64,000 bases of DNA from Aridibacter sp965216195 (GCA_965216195.1 OZ244151.1:1054001-1118000), one strand, 5' to 3'. Shown: positions 41,831-51,902, numbered from the stretch's first letter. Notes: generated from the letters alone by a model not told the origin. A program made the numbers and translations.

Positions 41831-43075
41831 TTACTCGTACCTTAGTGATTCGATCGGATCGAGCCGTGCTGCTTTCCATGCCGGGAAAAGACCAAAAACA
41901 ATACCGATTCCTAAACTGACAAATACTCCGGCAAGCGGAGCCCAGAGCGGAACATATGAGGGGTAAACCACCCCGATTGCGAGGGCGACTAACCATCCGA
42001 TCGCGAGTCCTAGCAAGCCACCCAGACCGGTTAAGGAAGCGGCCTCAACTAAAAACTGAAGAAGTATATCCGAAAATCTTGCTCCAACAGCTTTTCGAAT
42101 GCCAATTTCTTTCGTACGTTCTTTTACGCAAACCAGCATTATATTCATCACGCCGATTCCTCCAATCAACAAGCCAATTGACGAAATAATAACCATTGCG
42201 AGAAAAATTCCGGACGTTATTGAGTTAAAACGCTTAATCATTCCCTCAGCAGTTCTCATTCCAAAATTGTTCGGTTTTCCAAAGGGCACCTGTCGGCGCG
42301 TTCGCAACAGGTCCTCAACCTGTTCTTGCGCGGCATTTATTTGTCCGGGTTTTGCTATTGCCAAAATCGACAAGTCTTCTGCGTTTGGGTTTATGCGAAG
42401 AGCTGAATTGATCGGAATATAGATTTTGCGGTTTGCCTGGGGATGATCAAACATATCCTCGCGTTTTTCCAGAACCCCAACGATTCGAAATTCCCGGTTG
42501 CCGATTTCCAGAGTTTTTCCAACCGGAGACTCGTGTGTGAAATGATCAAGCGCCACAACCTCACTTACAAGCGCAACATCCTTCTTGTATTTGTTCTCGG
42601 CTTCCGTAAACCAACGTCCCTTTTTGAGAATTTCGGTGTTTGCTTTGGCAAGTGTTGGAATAGTTCCTTCGATCGCTGTAAAGCTTGAGGTCGTGCCATT
42701 TTTCCCGATGACCGAGAGACTTCCGCCCTCGCTGTCAGACCAAACGCTCAGCGTCGGAACTGAAGCCTGAATTGTAGTTAACTCGTCAAGTGCTGAAGCG
42801 TCATCAAGACTCAAGGGCTTTCTCATGCGTTCTTCCTGAGTCATTTGCCCATGTTTTGTCGGCAATCGCTTAGTTATTGTAATTGTGTTAGTGCCGGTCG
42901 ATTTGATTCGTTTTTCGACGTCAACTTTGATTCCGCTGATGATCGCAGAGATTATCATCACTGTCATGACACCGATTATCACTCCGATGATGGTCAAAAA
43001 TGAGCGAAGCTTATGACGCCTCAAAGAAGAGAAGGCGATTCTAAAGTTCTCAAAAAAGGTCGCACGCTTAACCAT
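41831..43075 (-). CDS. MacB/FtsX-type ABC permease A
   Basis: 414 residues. One N-terminal helix (LRSFLTIIGVIIGVMTVMII), a large periplasmic MacB core domain (about 45-285), then three C-terminal helices with the FtsX signature (SSIGLLIGGIGVMNIMLVCV, KERTKEIGIRKAVGARFSDI). Such proteins are mechanotransmission permeases needing a separate ATPase; none is encoded here. Closest relative in the window is the product of 44368-45624. It is the last gene of a four-permease operon. Confidence 0.9.
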   Translation of the reverse strand: MVKRATFFENFRIAFSSLRRHKLRSFLTIIGVIIGVMTVMIISAIISGIKVDVEKRIKSTGTNTITITKRLPTKHGQMTQEERMRKPLSLDDASALDELTTIQASVPTLSVWSDSEGGSLSVIGKNGTTSSFTAIEGTIPTLAKANTEILKKGRWFTEAENKYKKDVALVSEVVALDHFTHESPVGKTLEIGNREFRIVGVLEKREDMFDHPQANRKIYIPINSALRINPNAEDLSILAIAKPGQINAAQEQVEDLLRTRRQVPFGKPNNFGMRTAEGMIKRFNSITSGIFLAMVIISSIGLLIGGIGVMNIMLVCVKERTKEIGIRKAVGARFSDILLQFLVEAASLTGLGGLLGLAIGWLVALAIGVVYPSYVPLWAPLAGVFVSLGIGIVFGLFPAWKAARLDPIESLRYE

Positions 43076-43089
43076 AAGATAGCTTTAAA

Positions 43090-44325
43090 TCACTCGGTCT
43101 GAATTGCTTCAATCGGGTCGAGTTTTGCCGCTTTCCAAGCCGGAAAAATTCCGGCCAGTATCCCTACAAATCCGCAAACTCCAACCGCAATGGCAGCCAC
43201 CCACCAGGGGATGATTGTTTCTATAAGATATGCCGAAACAACTAGACCCAGGACTCTTGCTAGTAGAAGTCCAACTAACCCGCCCATTATCGATAGCACA
43301 GCTGATTCGACCAGGAATTGTTTGAGAATGTTTGACCTACTTGCACCTAAAGTCTTTCTTAATCCAATTTCCTTAGTTCTTTCCGTAACCGAAACAAGCA
43401 TCGTGTTCATGATTACTATCGCTCCGACAAAAAGGGCTATTGAAGGAACGGTAAGAACAATCAGAAACATCGTTGCCATCGCGCCTTTACGAACATTCGC
43501 GAAAGTCTTAGGAGTGAAAATTCCAAAATTGTCTTTTTCATTGAAAGACAGCTTTCGCTTGACACGTAAAAGTGTTCTGGCTTCTTCAACCGCGTCATCA
43601 AATTGCTCTAGAGATTTGGAGGTTCCGACAATGCTAAGGCTCGTACGTACGTCTCCACTTCCAAACTGAGAGGCGTATGTTTTTATCGGGATGACGATGA
43701 AATTGTCTCTAGACATTCCAAACACAGTTCCTTTTGGTGACTGTACTCCGATTACGCGATAAGGCATTCCGCGCAGATGAATTCTTTGATCGATTGCAGA
43801 GCCTGTTGGAAACAATTCATTTGCAATATCTTTTCCGATAAAAGCTACCCGCGCGGTACTCTCGTTTTCGGAATCCAGGAAATATCTTCCTTCTTCAATT
43901 TCAAGGTTGTTAATTGTCGAGATTATTGGCTCTGAAGCCGTCACCGAAACATTCACGAGTTTTTTTGTCCCCCGTTTTACCTCTACCAGGGCACCACCCG
44001 CTTTGGCCCCGAGATTTACGATCAGGTCTTTTTTGTCGCGGAGAAACTCAAGTTCTTCAAATGTTAGATATTTATTTCGGCGCTGTGCTGCATCATATGC
44101 ATCCTCACTTTGGTAATCGTCCATACCAAATCTCGTTATGGTAAACGAATTTGAATCGGCACCGGGAAGCATCTTGTCGATATAGGCGCGAAAACCGAGT
44201 AATCCGGAAAGGATAAGCATGAAGGCTGCTACGCCGATTATAATTCCAAGCAAGGTGAGAAACGAACGCAACTTGTGCGCCCAAATCGTTGACAGCGCTA
44301 GTTTGAGTATTTCGGCAAATTTCAT
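43090..44325 (-). CDS. MacB/FtsX-type ABC permease B
   Basis: 411 residues with the same layout: N-terminal helix (HKLRSFLTLLGIIIGVAAFM), periplasmic core, and three C-terminal helices (ALFVGAIVIMNTMLVSVTER, then TKEIGLRKTLGASRSN). It resembles the product of 45632-46858 more than its direct neighbours, shown by the shared LKLALSxIWAHKLRSFLTLL opening. It starts 43 bp behind the stop of the upstream permease A'. Confidence 0.9.
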   Translation of the reverse strand: MKFAEILKLALSTIWAHKLRSFLTLLGIIIGVAAFMLILSGLLGFRAYIDKMLPGADSNSFTITRFGMDDYQSEDAYDAAQRRNKYLTFEELEFLRDKKDLIVNLGAKAGGALVEVKRGTKKLVNVSVTASEPIISTINNLEIEEGRYFLDSENESTARVAFIGKDIANELFPTGSAIDQRIHLRGMPYRVIGVQSPKGTVFGMSRDNFIVIPIKTYASQFGSGDVRTSLSIVGTSKSLEQFDDAVEEARTLLRVKRKLSFNEKDNFGIFTPKTFANVRKGAMATMFLIVLTVPSIALFVGAIVIMNTMLVSVTERTKEIGLRKTLGASRSNILKQFLVESAVLSIMGGLVGLLLARVLGLVVSAYLIETIIPWWVAAIAVGVCGFVGILAGIFPAWKAAKLDPIEAIQTE

Positions 44326-44367
44326 TTCTACCCATCGCGGGTATCTTACACGAGAACGGGTTAGCTG

Positions 44368-45624
44368 TTACTCATACCGTAGTGATTCGATCGGATCAAG
44401 CCGTGCTGCTTTCCATGCCGGGAAAAGGCCGAAAATAACGCCAATCCCTACACTTGCAAAGAAGCCCAATGGAGGTGCCCACCACGGGACGTAAGAAGGA
44501 AAAACGAGCGCAATAAGAAACGTCAGAGTCCACCCGATCGCAAGTCCAAGCAGTCCTCCGAATCCCGTAAGGGTCATCGCTTCCACCAGAAACTGCAGCA
44601 AAATATCCGAACGCTTTGCACCGGTTGCTTTACGAATGCCGATTTCGCGGGTTCTTTCAGTTACGGAAACCAGCATAATATTCATAACGCCGATTCCGCC
44701 TATCATTAAACCAACCGAAGAAATCACGACCATCGCAAGAAAGACACCTCCGGTAATCGCCTTGAACTGATCGATAATGCTCGCCGCAGTCTCCATAGAG
44801 AAGTTGTTATCCTCTCCAAACGGTACCTGCCTGCGGACCCTTAAAAGATCCTGAACCTCATCTTTGGCCGTTTCAAGCTTTCCGTTTTTGGCAACGGCCA
44901 GAATATACAGGTCATCAGAATTGGGTTTAATGCGAAGGGCCGAACCCATCGGCATGTAGATCACATTTGATTCGCTGTTGCTGCCGTCTCCGCCAAACAA
45001 ATTCTCGCGTTTTTCGAGGACACCGATGATTCTGAACTCTCTCCCGCCGATTTCTATCTTCTCGCCCAACGGCGACCTATATGGAAAATAGCTCTTTCGG
45101 ACCTCCTCACCGATCAGCGCAACGTCAGCCTTGGTCTCATTTTCTCCATCGGTAAACCAGCGGCCCTGGAGTAGTATCTCTCTTGTAGTCTTTTCAATTT
45201 CCGGTGTCGTCCCCTGGAGTCTGACCGAAGACGATGTCTTGCCGTTTTTTCCGGTGACTAAGATCTTTTGACCCCAACGGTTGCTTGAAACGTCTAGAAA
45301 CGGCACTGCCGTCGTTATCGTGTTCAATTCTTTGAGAGATTCTGCATCTTCAAACGTGAGAGGTTTCCGCATTCTTTCTTCCCGCGAGCGCCTCCCGATC
45401 TGAATGCCGACATTGTATTTATACAAAATTATCGAATTCGTTCCGAACGATTCAAGCTGTTTCTCGACGGCGACATTAATTCCGCTAATTATTGAGGAAA
45501 TTAGCATCACGGTAATAACGCCGATTACAACACCAACTATTGTCAAAAGCGAACGCAGTTTATTGTTTCGCAGCGTTGAAAACGCCATCCTAAAATTTTC
45601 AAAAAACGTGTTGCCCATGACCAT
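44368..45624 (-). CDS. MacB/FtsX-type ABC permease A'
   Basis: 418 residues from the ATG at 45624; an ATG two codons on is equally possible, and starts further upstream would run into the preceding gene. TFFENFRMAFSTLRNNKLRS matches the opening of the 41831-43075 protein nearly word for word, and the C-terminal block SSVGLMIGGIGVMNIMLVSV is also shared. MacB-type permeases export toxins, lipids or peptides or pull lipoproteins, with partner ATPase and adaptor proteins not present here. Confidence 0.9.
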   Translation of the reverse strand: MVMGNTFFENFRMAFSTLRNNKLRSLLTIVGVVIGVITVMLISSIISGINVAVEKQLESFGTNSIILYKYNVGIQIGRRSREERMRKPLTFEDAESLKELNTITTAVPFLDVSSNRWGQKILVTGKNGKTSSSVRLQGTTPEIEKTTREILLQGRWFTDGENETKADVALIGEEVRKSYFPYRSPLGEKIEIGGREFRIIGVLEKRENLFGGDGSNSESNVIYMPMGSALRIKPNSDDLYILAVAKNGKLETAKDEVQDLLRVRRQVPFGEDNNFSMETAASIIDQFKAITGGVFLAMVVISSVGLMIGGIGVMNIMLVSVTERTREIGIRKATGAKRSDILLQFLVEAMTLTGFGGLLGLAIGWTLTFLIALVFPSYVPWWAPPLGFFASVGIGVIFGLFPAWKAARLDPIESLRYE

Positions 45625-45631
45625 AATAAAT

Positions 45632-46858
45632 TTAGTCCGCGCGCAATGCCTCAATCGGATCTAGTTTTGCCGCTTTCCAGGCCGGGAAAAGCCCCGCCAG
45701 AATTCCAACCCCGGCTGAAACGCCGATTGCGAGCACAATCGCCCACCATGGAATTACCGTTTGAAAGATGTACATCGACGCTACTGCACCTATGATTTGA
45801 GCCAAAAGTAGTCCGATCAGTCCGCCGATCGTTGCAAGAGTGGCAGACTCGGCCAAAAATTGTCCTAGGATATCAGATTGTTTTGCGCCAAGGCTTTTCC
45901 TGATTCCGATCTCTTTGGTTCTCTCAGTCACCGCTACCAGCATAATGTTCATAATCACGATGGCGCCGACCACCAATGCGATCGACGGTACGATCATAAT
46001 GACGACCATGGTCGGGCCTAAAACCTGATCCCGCATTTTTGTGATCGCATCAGGTGTAAAAATTCCAAACGTATCCTTCTCACCAAATCCAAGCCCTCTC
46101 TTTATCCGCATTAAAGTGCGCGCTTGTTCTACTGCGGCGTCAAACATCTCATCCGAATATGACACTCCAACGAAGTAAATACTGCTCCAGCGATCCTTAC
46201 TTCTCAGGTACGTACGGGTTGGGATTTGAATGAAATTGTCACGTGATTGTCCAAGAACGTTACCTTTAGCGACAGCGACCCCAACAACCTTAAATGTATA
46301 ACCGTTAATTTTCAGATCCTTTTCAAGCGCTGAATTTCCGGGGAAGAGCGTCTTTTCTATGTCCGCACCAACATACGCAACACGGGCAGCGTTTTCGTTT
46401 TCTGATTTCGTAAAGTAACGACCTGTTTTAATATCAACCTGTTCGATTTCGCCAACAATCGCATCCGCTCCTTCGATGCCCACATCTTCGATGATTTCGG
46501 ATCCGCGTTTTACCTGCATCCTGTTTCCGCGGACTTTTACACCGAGATGTTTGATCAGATTGCCGTTGGTTTTTAGAAATTCAAACTCCTCGAACGTCAT
46601 CTCTTTGTTTCGCCTTTGAGCTTCGGCGAGTCGGTCAGAATCTCGGAAGTCCTCAAAACTAAAACGATTTACAGAAAATGAATTTGAGCCGACTCTTGCG
46701 ATTTTTTCGTCTACATAAACGTTAAAGCCCTGCAGAATTGAAAGAACAACCATAAAGGCGGTGACACCGATAATCATTCCTAGCAAAGTTAGAAATGAGC
46801 GCAGTTTATGCGCCCAGATTGCGGAAAGCGCGAGTTTTAATGTTTCAGTAAAATTCAT
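45632..46858 (-). CDS. MacB/FtsX-type ABC permease B'
   Basis: 408 residues, first gene of the operon. N-terminal helix (HKLRSFLTLLGMIIGVTAFM), periplasmic core and C-terminal FtsX helices (ALVVGAIVIMNIMLVAVTER) as in permease B. It ends 7 bp before the start of A'. It diverges from lon across 255 bp, a region with no gene; I see AT-rich sequence but no convincing operator there. Confidence 0.9.
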   Translation of the reverse strand: MNFTETLKLALSAIWAHKLRSFLTLLGMIIGVTAFMVVLSILQGFNVYVDEKIARVGSNSFSVNRFSFEDFRDSDRLAEAQRRNKEMTFEEFEFLKTNGNLIKHLGVKVRGNRMQVKRGSEIIEDVGIEGADAIVGEIEQVDIKTGRYFTKSENENAARVAYVGADIEKTLFPGNSALEKDLKINGYTFKVVGVAVAKGNVLGQSRDNFIQIPTRTYLRSKDRWSSIYFVGVSYSDEMFDAAVEQARTLMRIKRGLGFGEKDTFGIFTPDAITKMRDQVLGPTMVVIMIVPSIALVVGAIVIMNIMLVAVTERTKEIGIRKSLGAKQSDILGQFLAESATLATIGGLIGLLLAQIIGAVASMYIFQTVIPWWAIVLAIGVSAGVGILAGLFPAWKAAKLDPIEALRAD

Positions 46859-47113
46859 TGATTGATCGCTTTGGAAAAGTATAACTGAAAAGTAGAAGTT
46901 TTACGCATTTAAAGTTAGAAAGGTTATGTTTCTTGACAAAAATTTACCTTTGACACGGAAAAGCCCGCTCAACTTCCGCGAAAAACGATTTCAAATCAGG
47001 AAACCGATCAAGCAAGTGGAAATCAATTGTCTTTATGTTCTAAAATTAGTTGATTAATCGACGTTTATCTAATCTACAACTTGTTTTGATTCACAGACAT
47101 CTCTTTATAAATT

Positions 47114-49537
47114 ATGCAAGAAACTATTGATCAGATGCCCTCAGATATAGAACGCCTTCCGATGGTTCCAATTCGTGATGTGGTGATTTTTCCGTATACC
47201 AAAGTCGCGTTTAAGATCGGCCGACCGAGTTCGGTAAAGGCTCTTGAAATTGCCATGAAGGGAGACCGCAACATTTTCCTTTCGACTCAGCATGATGCGA
47301 CAGTTGACGAACCGAAACCCAGCCAGATTTTCGGAGTCGGGACGATCGGGAGAATCCTTCAAGCCCAGAAACAGGAAAATGGTCAGATAAAGGTAGTTGT
47401 AGAAGGACGCATGCGCGGGGAGTCGGTTCGAATCGAACAGGACGATGAAGGAACCTTCTCTGCGCACGTAAGACGTGTAGAATCGGTCGATGAATCAGGT
47501 TATCGGACAGATGGTTTTTTGCAGCAGATTCATGGGCTTGTTGAGCAGTTTTTGCGGATCGCTCCGGATGCATATACTGACGCATTACACGCATCTTTGC
47601 GGGGCGTTTCTGCGGCGCAAATATCGGATTCGATGAGTTCGCATCTGAGAATATCGGTTGAAGAAAAGCAGGAACTGCTCGAAACTTTTTCGGTGCCCGA
47701 ACGATTGCAACAATTAATAGACATTCTTGAGATCGAAATTGAGAAGAAACAACTCGATCGCACCGTCAATTCGCGAACCAAGAAACAGATGGATAAAACT
47801 CAGCGCGAGTATTATCTGAATGAGCAAATTAAGGCGATTCATAAAGAACTCGGCCGCAAAGATGAGAAAGCTGAGCTTGATGAGCTGAAAGCGCAAATTG
47901 AAGAAGTCGGGATGAGCGAAGAGGCGAAGGAAAAAGCTCTTCAGGAGTTTTCAAGACTTGAGGCAATGCCGCCGATGTCCGCTGAAAGCACAGTTTCACG
48001 TACGTATCTTGAGTGGCTAATTAATGTTCCTTGGCAACAGCGCTCTGACGAACTCGAAGATCTTAAGAAAGCCGAAGAAATATTAAATGACGACCATTAT
48101 GGTCTCGAAAAAATCAAAGAGCGCATCCTTGAATATCTTGCGGTTCGCCAACTAGTTAAGAATCCAAAGGGAACTATCCTATGTTTTGTAGGTGCACCGG
48201 GTGTTGGAAAAACTTCGCTTGGAAAATCGATTGCCCGTGCGACGGGCAGGGAATTTGTCCGGTTTGCACTTGGCGGAGTCCACGACGAAGCAGAGATTCG
48301 CGGCCACCGCAGAACCTACATCGGTGCTTTACCAGGACAGATCGTTCAGCTAATGAAGCGTGCTGGGACCGTAAATCCGGTGATATTACTTGATGAGGTG
48401 GATAAATTAGGAAAAGATTTTAGGGGCGACCCGAGCTCGGCACTTCTTGAGGTTTTAGATCCAGAGCAAAATCACACATTTCGCGATCATTACCTCGATA
48501 TTGATTACGATCTTTCAAACGTATTCTTTATTGCTACGGCAAACGTATTACATACAATTCCTCCGGCGCTTCAAGATCGACTCGAAATTCTGCATCTTTC
48601 CGGTTACACGGAGCGCGAGAAGAAGGAAATCGCCGTACGGCACCTGATTCCGAAGCAAGCCGAAGGAAACGGAATGGAGCTCGATAATGTGAAGTTTAGC
48701 GAAGACGGTGTTTTGGAAATTATTCGCCATTACACGCGTGAAGCGGGCGTTAGAAACCTTGAACGCGAAATCAGCTCGTGTCTCAGGAAAGTTGCTCGAA
48801 AATATATCGATTCGAAACTCGCGAAAAATTTCAAAGAAATTATCGATGCGGAAAAAGTTCGTGAGCTGCTCGGCACAATAAAATTCCGTAAGCAGGACAT
48901 TGCCAGGAAGAGCGAGGTTGGCTTAGTAAACGGGTTGGCTTGGACCGAAGTTGGCGGAGACGTTTTGCAGGTCGAGGCAACTATCGTTAAGGGACGCGGC
49001 GGCGTTCAGCTGACAGGGAAACTCGGCGAAGTTATGCAGGAATCGGCTCACGCTGCGCTCACTTGTGTAAGAACCCGTGCGATTGATCTTGGAATTGATG
49101 CGAAAGCTTTTCGAAGAAATGATCTGCACATACACGTACCGGAAGGCGCAATTCCAAAAGACGGTCCCTCTGCAGGAATTACGATGGTAACGGCGATGGT
49201 TTCGGCGCTTACGAAACGACCGGCGAGGTATGACGTAGCAATGACTGGTGAGATAACGCTTCGCGGAAAGGTTTTGCCGATCGGCGGATTCAAGGAGAAG
49301 TTGCTAGCCGCGCACCGTTTTGGAATCAAGAATATCATTGTTTCAAAAGAGAATGAAAAAGATCTTTCTGACGTTCCGGAAGAGGTGCTCGAGGACTTAA
49401 AAGTTCACTGCGTCGATATGATCGATGAGGTGCTTGAAATTGCGCTTGAAGAGCGACTTGAGCTCGAAGGTGACGAAAAGGACACTCCGCCTTTGATTGC
49501 AGATGACGGCGTAACCGGAGAAGCGAAGCTTACCTAA
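47114..49537 (+). CDS. lon: ATP-dependent protease Lon
   Basis: 807 residues. The N-terminal substrate-binding domain (LPMVPIRDVVIFPYTKVAFK) is followed by a coiled coil, the AAA+ module with Walker A GAPGVGKTS near residue 360 and Walker B VILLDEVDKLG, and the protease domain with the Ser-Lys dyad: Ser in PKDGPSAGITMVTAMVSA (about 685) and Lys in PIGGFKEKLLAAHRFGI (about 727). Lon degrades misfolded and regulatory proteins in the cytoplasm. Length is normal. Confidence 0.97.
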   Translation: MQETIDQMPSDIERLPMVPIRDVVIFPYTKVAFKIGRPSSVKALEIAMKGDRNIFLSTQHDATVDEPKPSQIFGVGTIGRILQAQKQENGQIKVVVEGRMRGESVRIEQDDEGTFSAHVRRVESVDESGYRTDGFLQQIHGLVEQFLRIAPDAYTDALHASLRGVSAAQISDSMSSHLRISVEEKQELLETFSVPERLQQLIDILEIEIEKKQLDRTVNSRTKKQMDKTQREYYLNEQIKAIHKELGRKDEKAELDELKAQIEEVGMSEEAKEKALQEFSRLEAMPPMSAESTVSRTYLEWLINVPWQQRSDELEDLKKAEEILNDDHYGLEKIKERILEYLAVRQLVKNPKGTILCFVGAPGVGKTSLGKSIARATGREFVRFALGGVHDEAEIRGHRRTYIGALPGQIVQLMKRAGTVNPVILLDEVDKLGKDFRGDPSSALLEVLDPEQNHTFRDHYLDIDYDLSNVFFIATANVLHTIPPALQDRLEILHLSGYTEREKKEIAVRHLIPKQAEGNGMELDNVKFSEDGVLEIIRHYTREAGVRNLEREISSCLRKVARKYIDSKLAKNFKEIIDAEKVRELLGTIKFRKQDIARKSEVGLVNGLAWTEVGGDVLQVEATIVKGRGGVQLTGKLGEVMQESAHAALTCVRTRAIDLGIDAKAFRRNDLHIHVPEGAIPKDGPSAGITMVTAMVSALTKRPARYDVAMTGEITLRGKVLPIGGFKEKLLAAHRFGIKNIIVSKENEKDLSDVPEEVLEDLKVHCVDMIDEVLEIALEERLELEGDEKDTPPLIADDGVTGEAKLT

Positions 49538-49548
49538 ACACATACCGA

Positions 49549-50124
49549 ATGAAAATACGGAGCGCGGAATTTGTAAAAAGCGCGTTTGAAGAAAGCCATT
49601 GGGTAGCCGGAAGGTTACCCGAATTTTCTTTTTTGGGGCGTTCAAACGTAGGAAAGTCGAGCTTATTAAACTCTCTGCTTGGCAGAAAGAAGCTGGCGCG
49701 GATTTCTAACACCCCGGGAAGAACTCAAAGTATTAACTTTTTTTTGATAAACGAAGCGTTTTATTTCGTCGATCTTCCGGGTTATGGTTATGCAAAAGTT
49801 CCAAAGAAGATGCGCAAGGACTGGGGGAAAATGGCAGAGGATTACCTTGCCAAACGCAAACAACTTGTGCTATCAATACAGTTAGTAGATTCTAGACATT
49901 CCCCGACAAATCTTGATCTAGAACTTCACGAGTGGCTCGCTTTTCACGGAAAAAATCATCTTGTTGTAGCCACAAAAGCTGACAAACTTTCAAGTAATAA
50001 GCTAAACAAAAACCTTAAAACAATAAAAGAGGAAATGCCCGGAAGCGAGGTAGTTGCTTATTCTTCGGTTTCGGGAAGGGGAAAAGATGAAATCTGGAGA
50101 ATTATTGAAGATTTGTCTAAGTAA
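49549..50124 (+). CDS. engB: Ribosome-biogenesis GTPase EngB (YihA/YsxC)
   Basis: 191 residues. GTPase motifs: G1 GRSNVGKSS, G2 region ISNTPGRTQS, G3 DLPGYGYAKV, G4 ATKADKLS. EngB assists assembly of the 50S subunit and is essential in many bacteria. It starts 11 bp behind lon, so the two are probably co-transcribed. The frame is complete. Confidence 0.95.
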   Translation: MKIRSAEFVKSAFEESHWVAGRLPEFSFLGRSNVGKSSLLNSLLGRKKLARISNTPGRTQSINFFLINEAFYFVDLPGYGYAKVPKKMRKDWGKMAEDYLAKRKQLVLSIQLVDSRHSPTNLDLELHEWLAFHGKNHLVVATKADKLSSNKLNKNLKTIKEEMPGSEVVAYSSVSGRGKDEIWRIIEDLSK

Positions 50125-50360
50125 ATTGTAAAAAAATAGTTGCTTTATTTAGCTAAATGAGGTAATAATTAATCATCCCGAAAAACTCAGTGGTCTGCAT
50201 TAAAGATCCAAGGCTTTTTCATAAAAGCACCGCGAAAGAAGCTTTTCATTAATTTACTCCACTAATTTAAGTATTAAACATACGTTGTACGACTAGTTAG
50301 TGCACTAAGAAACTAAATTTACACCAATTTTTTGCAGGCTTCGCTCCTACTAATAAAATC
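50125..50360 (+). other. AT-rich leader region of rho
   Basis: 236 bp without a gene. A short stem (AAAAGC/GCTTTT near 50223-50253) is visible and the sequence is AT-rich. rho genes are often autoregulated in their leader, but I see no specific element that shows it here. Confidence 0.3.
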
Positions 50361-51761
50361 ATGTCAACAAAAACAACCCAAGGAAAAAACAAGAAACAAA
50401 AAGAGAAGAAGTTTGAAGCGAACGAAGATTCTCAACGCAGCGACGAATCAAACGGCTCAAAAAAAGGCGACTCCAAGTCTCGCCCGAGTATTCCTTCTAA
50501 TGGTGACACGCTTGATCTGGCAAAGCTTAAGGAGATGTCGATTTCGGAGCTTTCTCAAATCGCAAAGGAGATGGAAGTGGAAGGCGCTTCCGGAATGCGC
50601 AAACAGGAGCTGATTTTTAAGGTTCTGGCTGCTCAAACGGAAAAAAGCGGACTCATTTTCTCGCAAGGCGTACTGGAGACGCTTCCCGATGGCTTTGGTT
50701 TCCTGCGTGCACCGGAATACAACTATCTTCCTGGTCCTGACGATATTTACGTTTCACCTTCGCAGATTCGCAAATTTGATTTGCGCACCGGCGATACGAT
50801 CAGCGGACAGATTCGTCCGCCGAAAGAGGGTGAGAGATATTTTGCGCTTATTAAGGTAGAAGCGATAAATTTTGAAGCACCCGAACACGCCCGCGAAAAG
50901 ATTTTCTTCGATAATCTGACGCCGCTATATCCGGACGACAAGCTCCGTATGGAAACGGAGAACCCGGAGAATATCTCGGCTCGTGTAATCGATTTGGTTA
51001 CGCCCATCGGGAAAGGGCAGCGTGCTTTGATCGTTGCGCCGCCTCGTACGGGTAAAACGATGCTTTTGCAGACGATCGCAAATTCGATCACAACGAATCA
51101 TCCGAATGTTACGTTGATTGTTTTATTGATCGATGAGCGACCGGAAGAAGTTACGGATATGCAGCGTTCGGTCGAGGGCGAAGTGATTTCTTCGACATTT
51201 GATGAGCCGCCGACCCGCCACGTGCAGGTTGCAGATATGGTGATTGAGAAAGCTAAACGCCTCGTCGAGCACAAACGCGATGTTGTAATCTTGCTTGATT
51301 CGATTACTCGTCTGGCGCGAGCTCATAACGCAGTCGTTCCGCCGTCAGGTAAGATCCTTTCTGGTGGTATAGATTCAAACGCGCTTCAACGTCCAAAACG
51401 CTTTTTTGGTGCAGCCCGAAATATCGAGGAAGGCGGCAGCCTAACGATTATTGCAACCGCGTTGATTGATACCGGCTCCCGTATGGACGACGTGATTTTC
51501 GAGGAGTTTAAAGGAACGGGTAACAGTGAAATTCACCTCGACCGAAAACTCTCAGACAAACGTCTCTTCCCATCGATCGATATCCAACGATCCGGAACCC
51601 GCAAGGAAGAACTTCTCATCGACAAGGAAGATCTTGCGAGAGTATGGGTTATGCGCCGCGTGCTCAATCCGCTTTCTTCGGTCGAGCAGATGGAAGTTGT
51701 GCTTGAGCGTCTCGGAAAAGCCGATACGAATGCAGAGTTCCTAGCCTCGATGCAGAGCTGA
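50361..51761 (+). CDS. rho: Transcription termination factor Rho
   Basis: 466 residues. A ~50-residue Lys/Ser-rich N-terminal extension precedes the Rho N-domain (LKEMSISELSQIAKEMEVEG) and the RNA-binding cold-shock fold (GVLETLPDGFGFLRAPEYNY). The ATPase has Walker A APPRTGKTMLLQ (about 225-236), Walker B VVILLDSITRLARAH, and the Q/R-loop region GGIDSNALQRPKRFFGAARN. Rho is the hexameric helicase that ends untranslated transcripts. A strong intrinsic terminator lies directly behind it. Confidence 0.97.
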   Translation: MSTKTTQGKNKKQKEKKFEANEDSQRSDESNGSKKGDSKSRPSIPSNGDTLDLAKLKEMSISELSQIAKEMEVEGASGMRKQELIFKVLAAQTEKSGLIFSQGVLETLPDGFGFLRAPEYNYLPGPDDIYVSPSQIRKFDLRTGDTISGQIRPPKEGERYFALIKVEAINFEAPEHAREKIFFDNLTPLYPDDKLRMETENPENISARVIDLVTPIGKGQRALIVAPPRTGKTMLLQTIANSITTNHPNVTLIVLLIDERPEEVTDMQRSVEGEVISSTFDEPPTRHVQVADMVIEKAKRLVEHKRDVVILLDSITRLARAHNAVVPPSGKILSGGIDSNALQRPKRFFGAARNIEEGGSLTIIATALIDTGSRMDDVIFEEFKGTGNSEIHLDRKLSDKRLFPSIDIQRSGTRKEELLIDKEDLARVWVMRRVLNPLSSVEQMEVVLERLGKADTNAEFLASMQS

Positions 51762-51772
51762 TATAAGTTAAA

Positions 51773-51902
51773 AGGTAACAAGTGAAAAGTGATGAGTGAC
51801 AGGCGAAGATGGAGCTTGTCACTCTTTTTTTTGCTCTTCACCTGGCTCATCATAGACGCTATACTACATGTTAATTCAGCATTTTCTTTTCACTTGTTAC
51901 CT
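51773..51902. repeat. Quasi-palindromic intergenic element B, with 17-bp perfect arms
   Basis: AGGTAACAAGTGAAAAG (51773-51789) is the exact inverse of 51886-51902. The arms flank the rho terminator. The left arm continues with near-repeated words (AGTGAAAAGTGATGAGTGA), as in the other elements of this class in the window. It fills most of the space between rho and glgA. Confidence 0.6.
51794..51832 (+). terminator. Rho-independent terminator behind rho
   Basis: GAGTGACA (51794-51801) pairs with TGTCACTC (51817-51824), followed by eight T. It lies 33 bp behind the rho stop and inside the longer inverted repeat 51773-51902. Confidence 0.8.
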
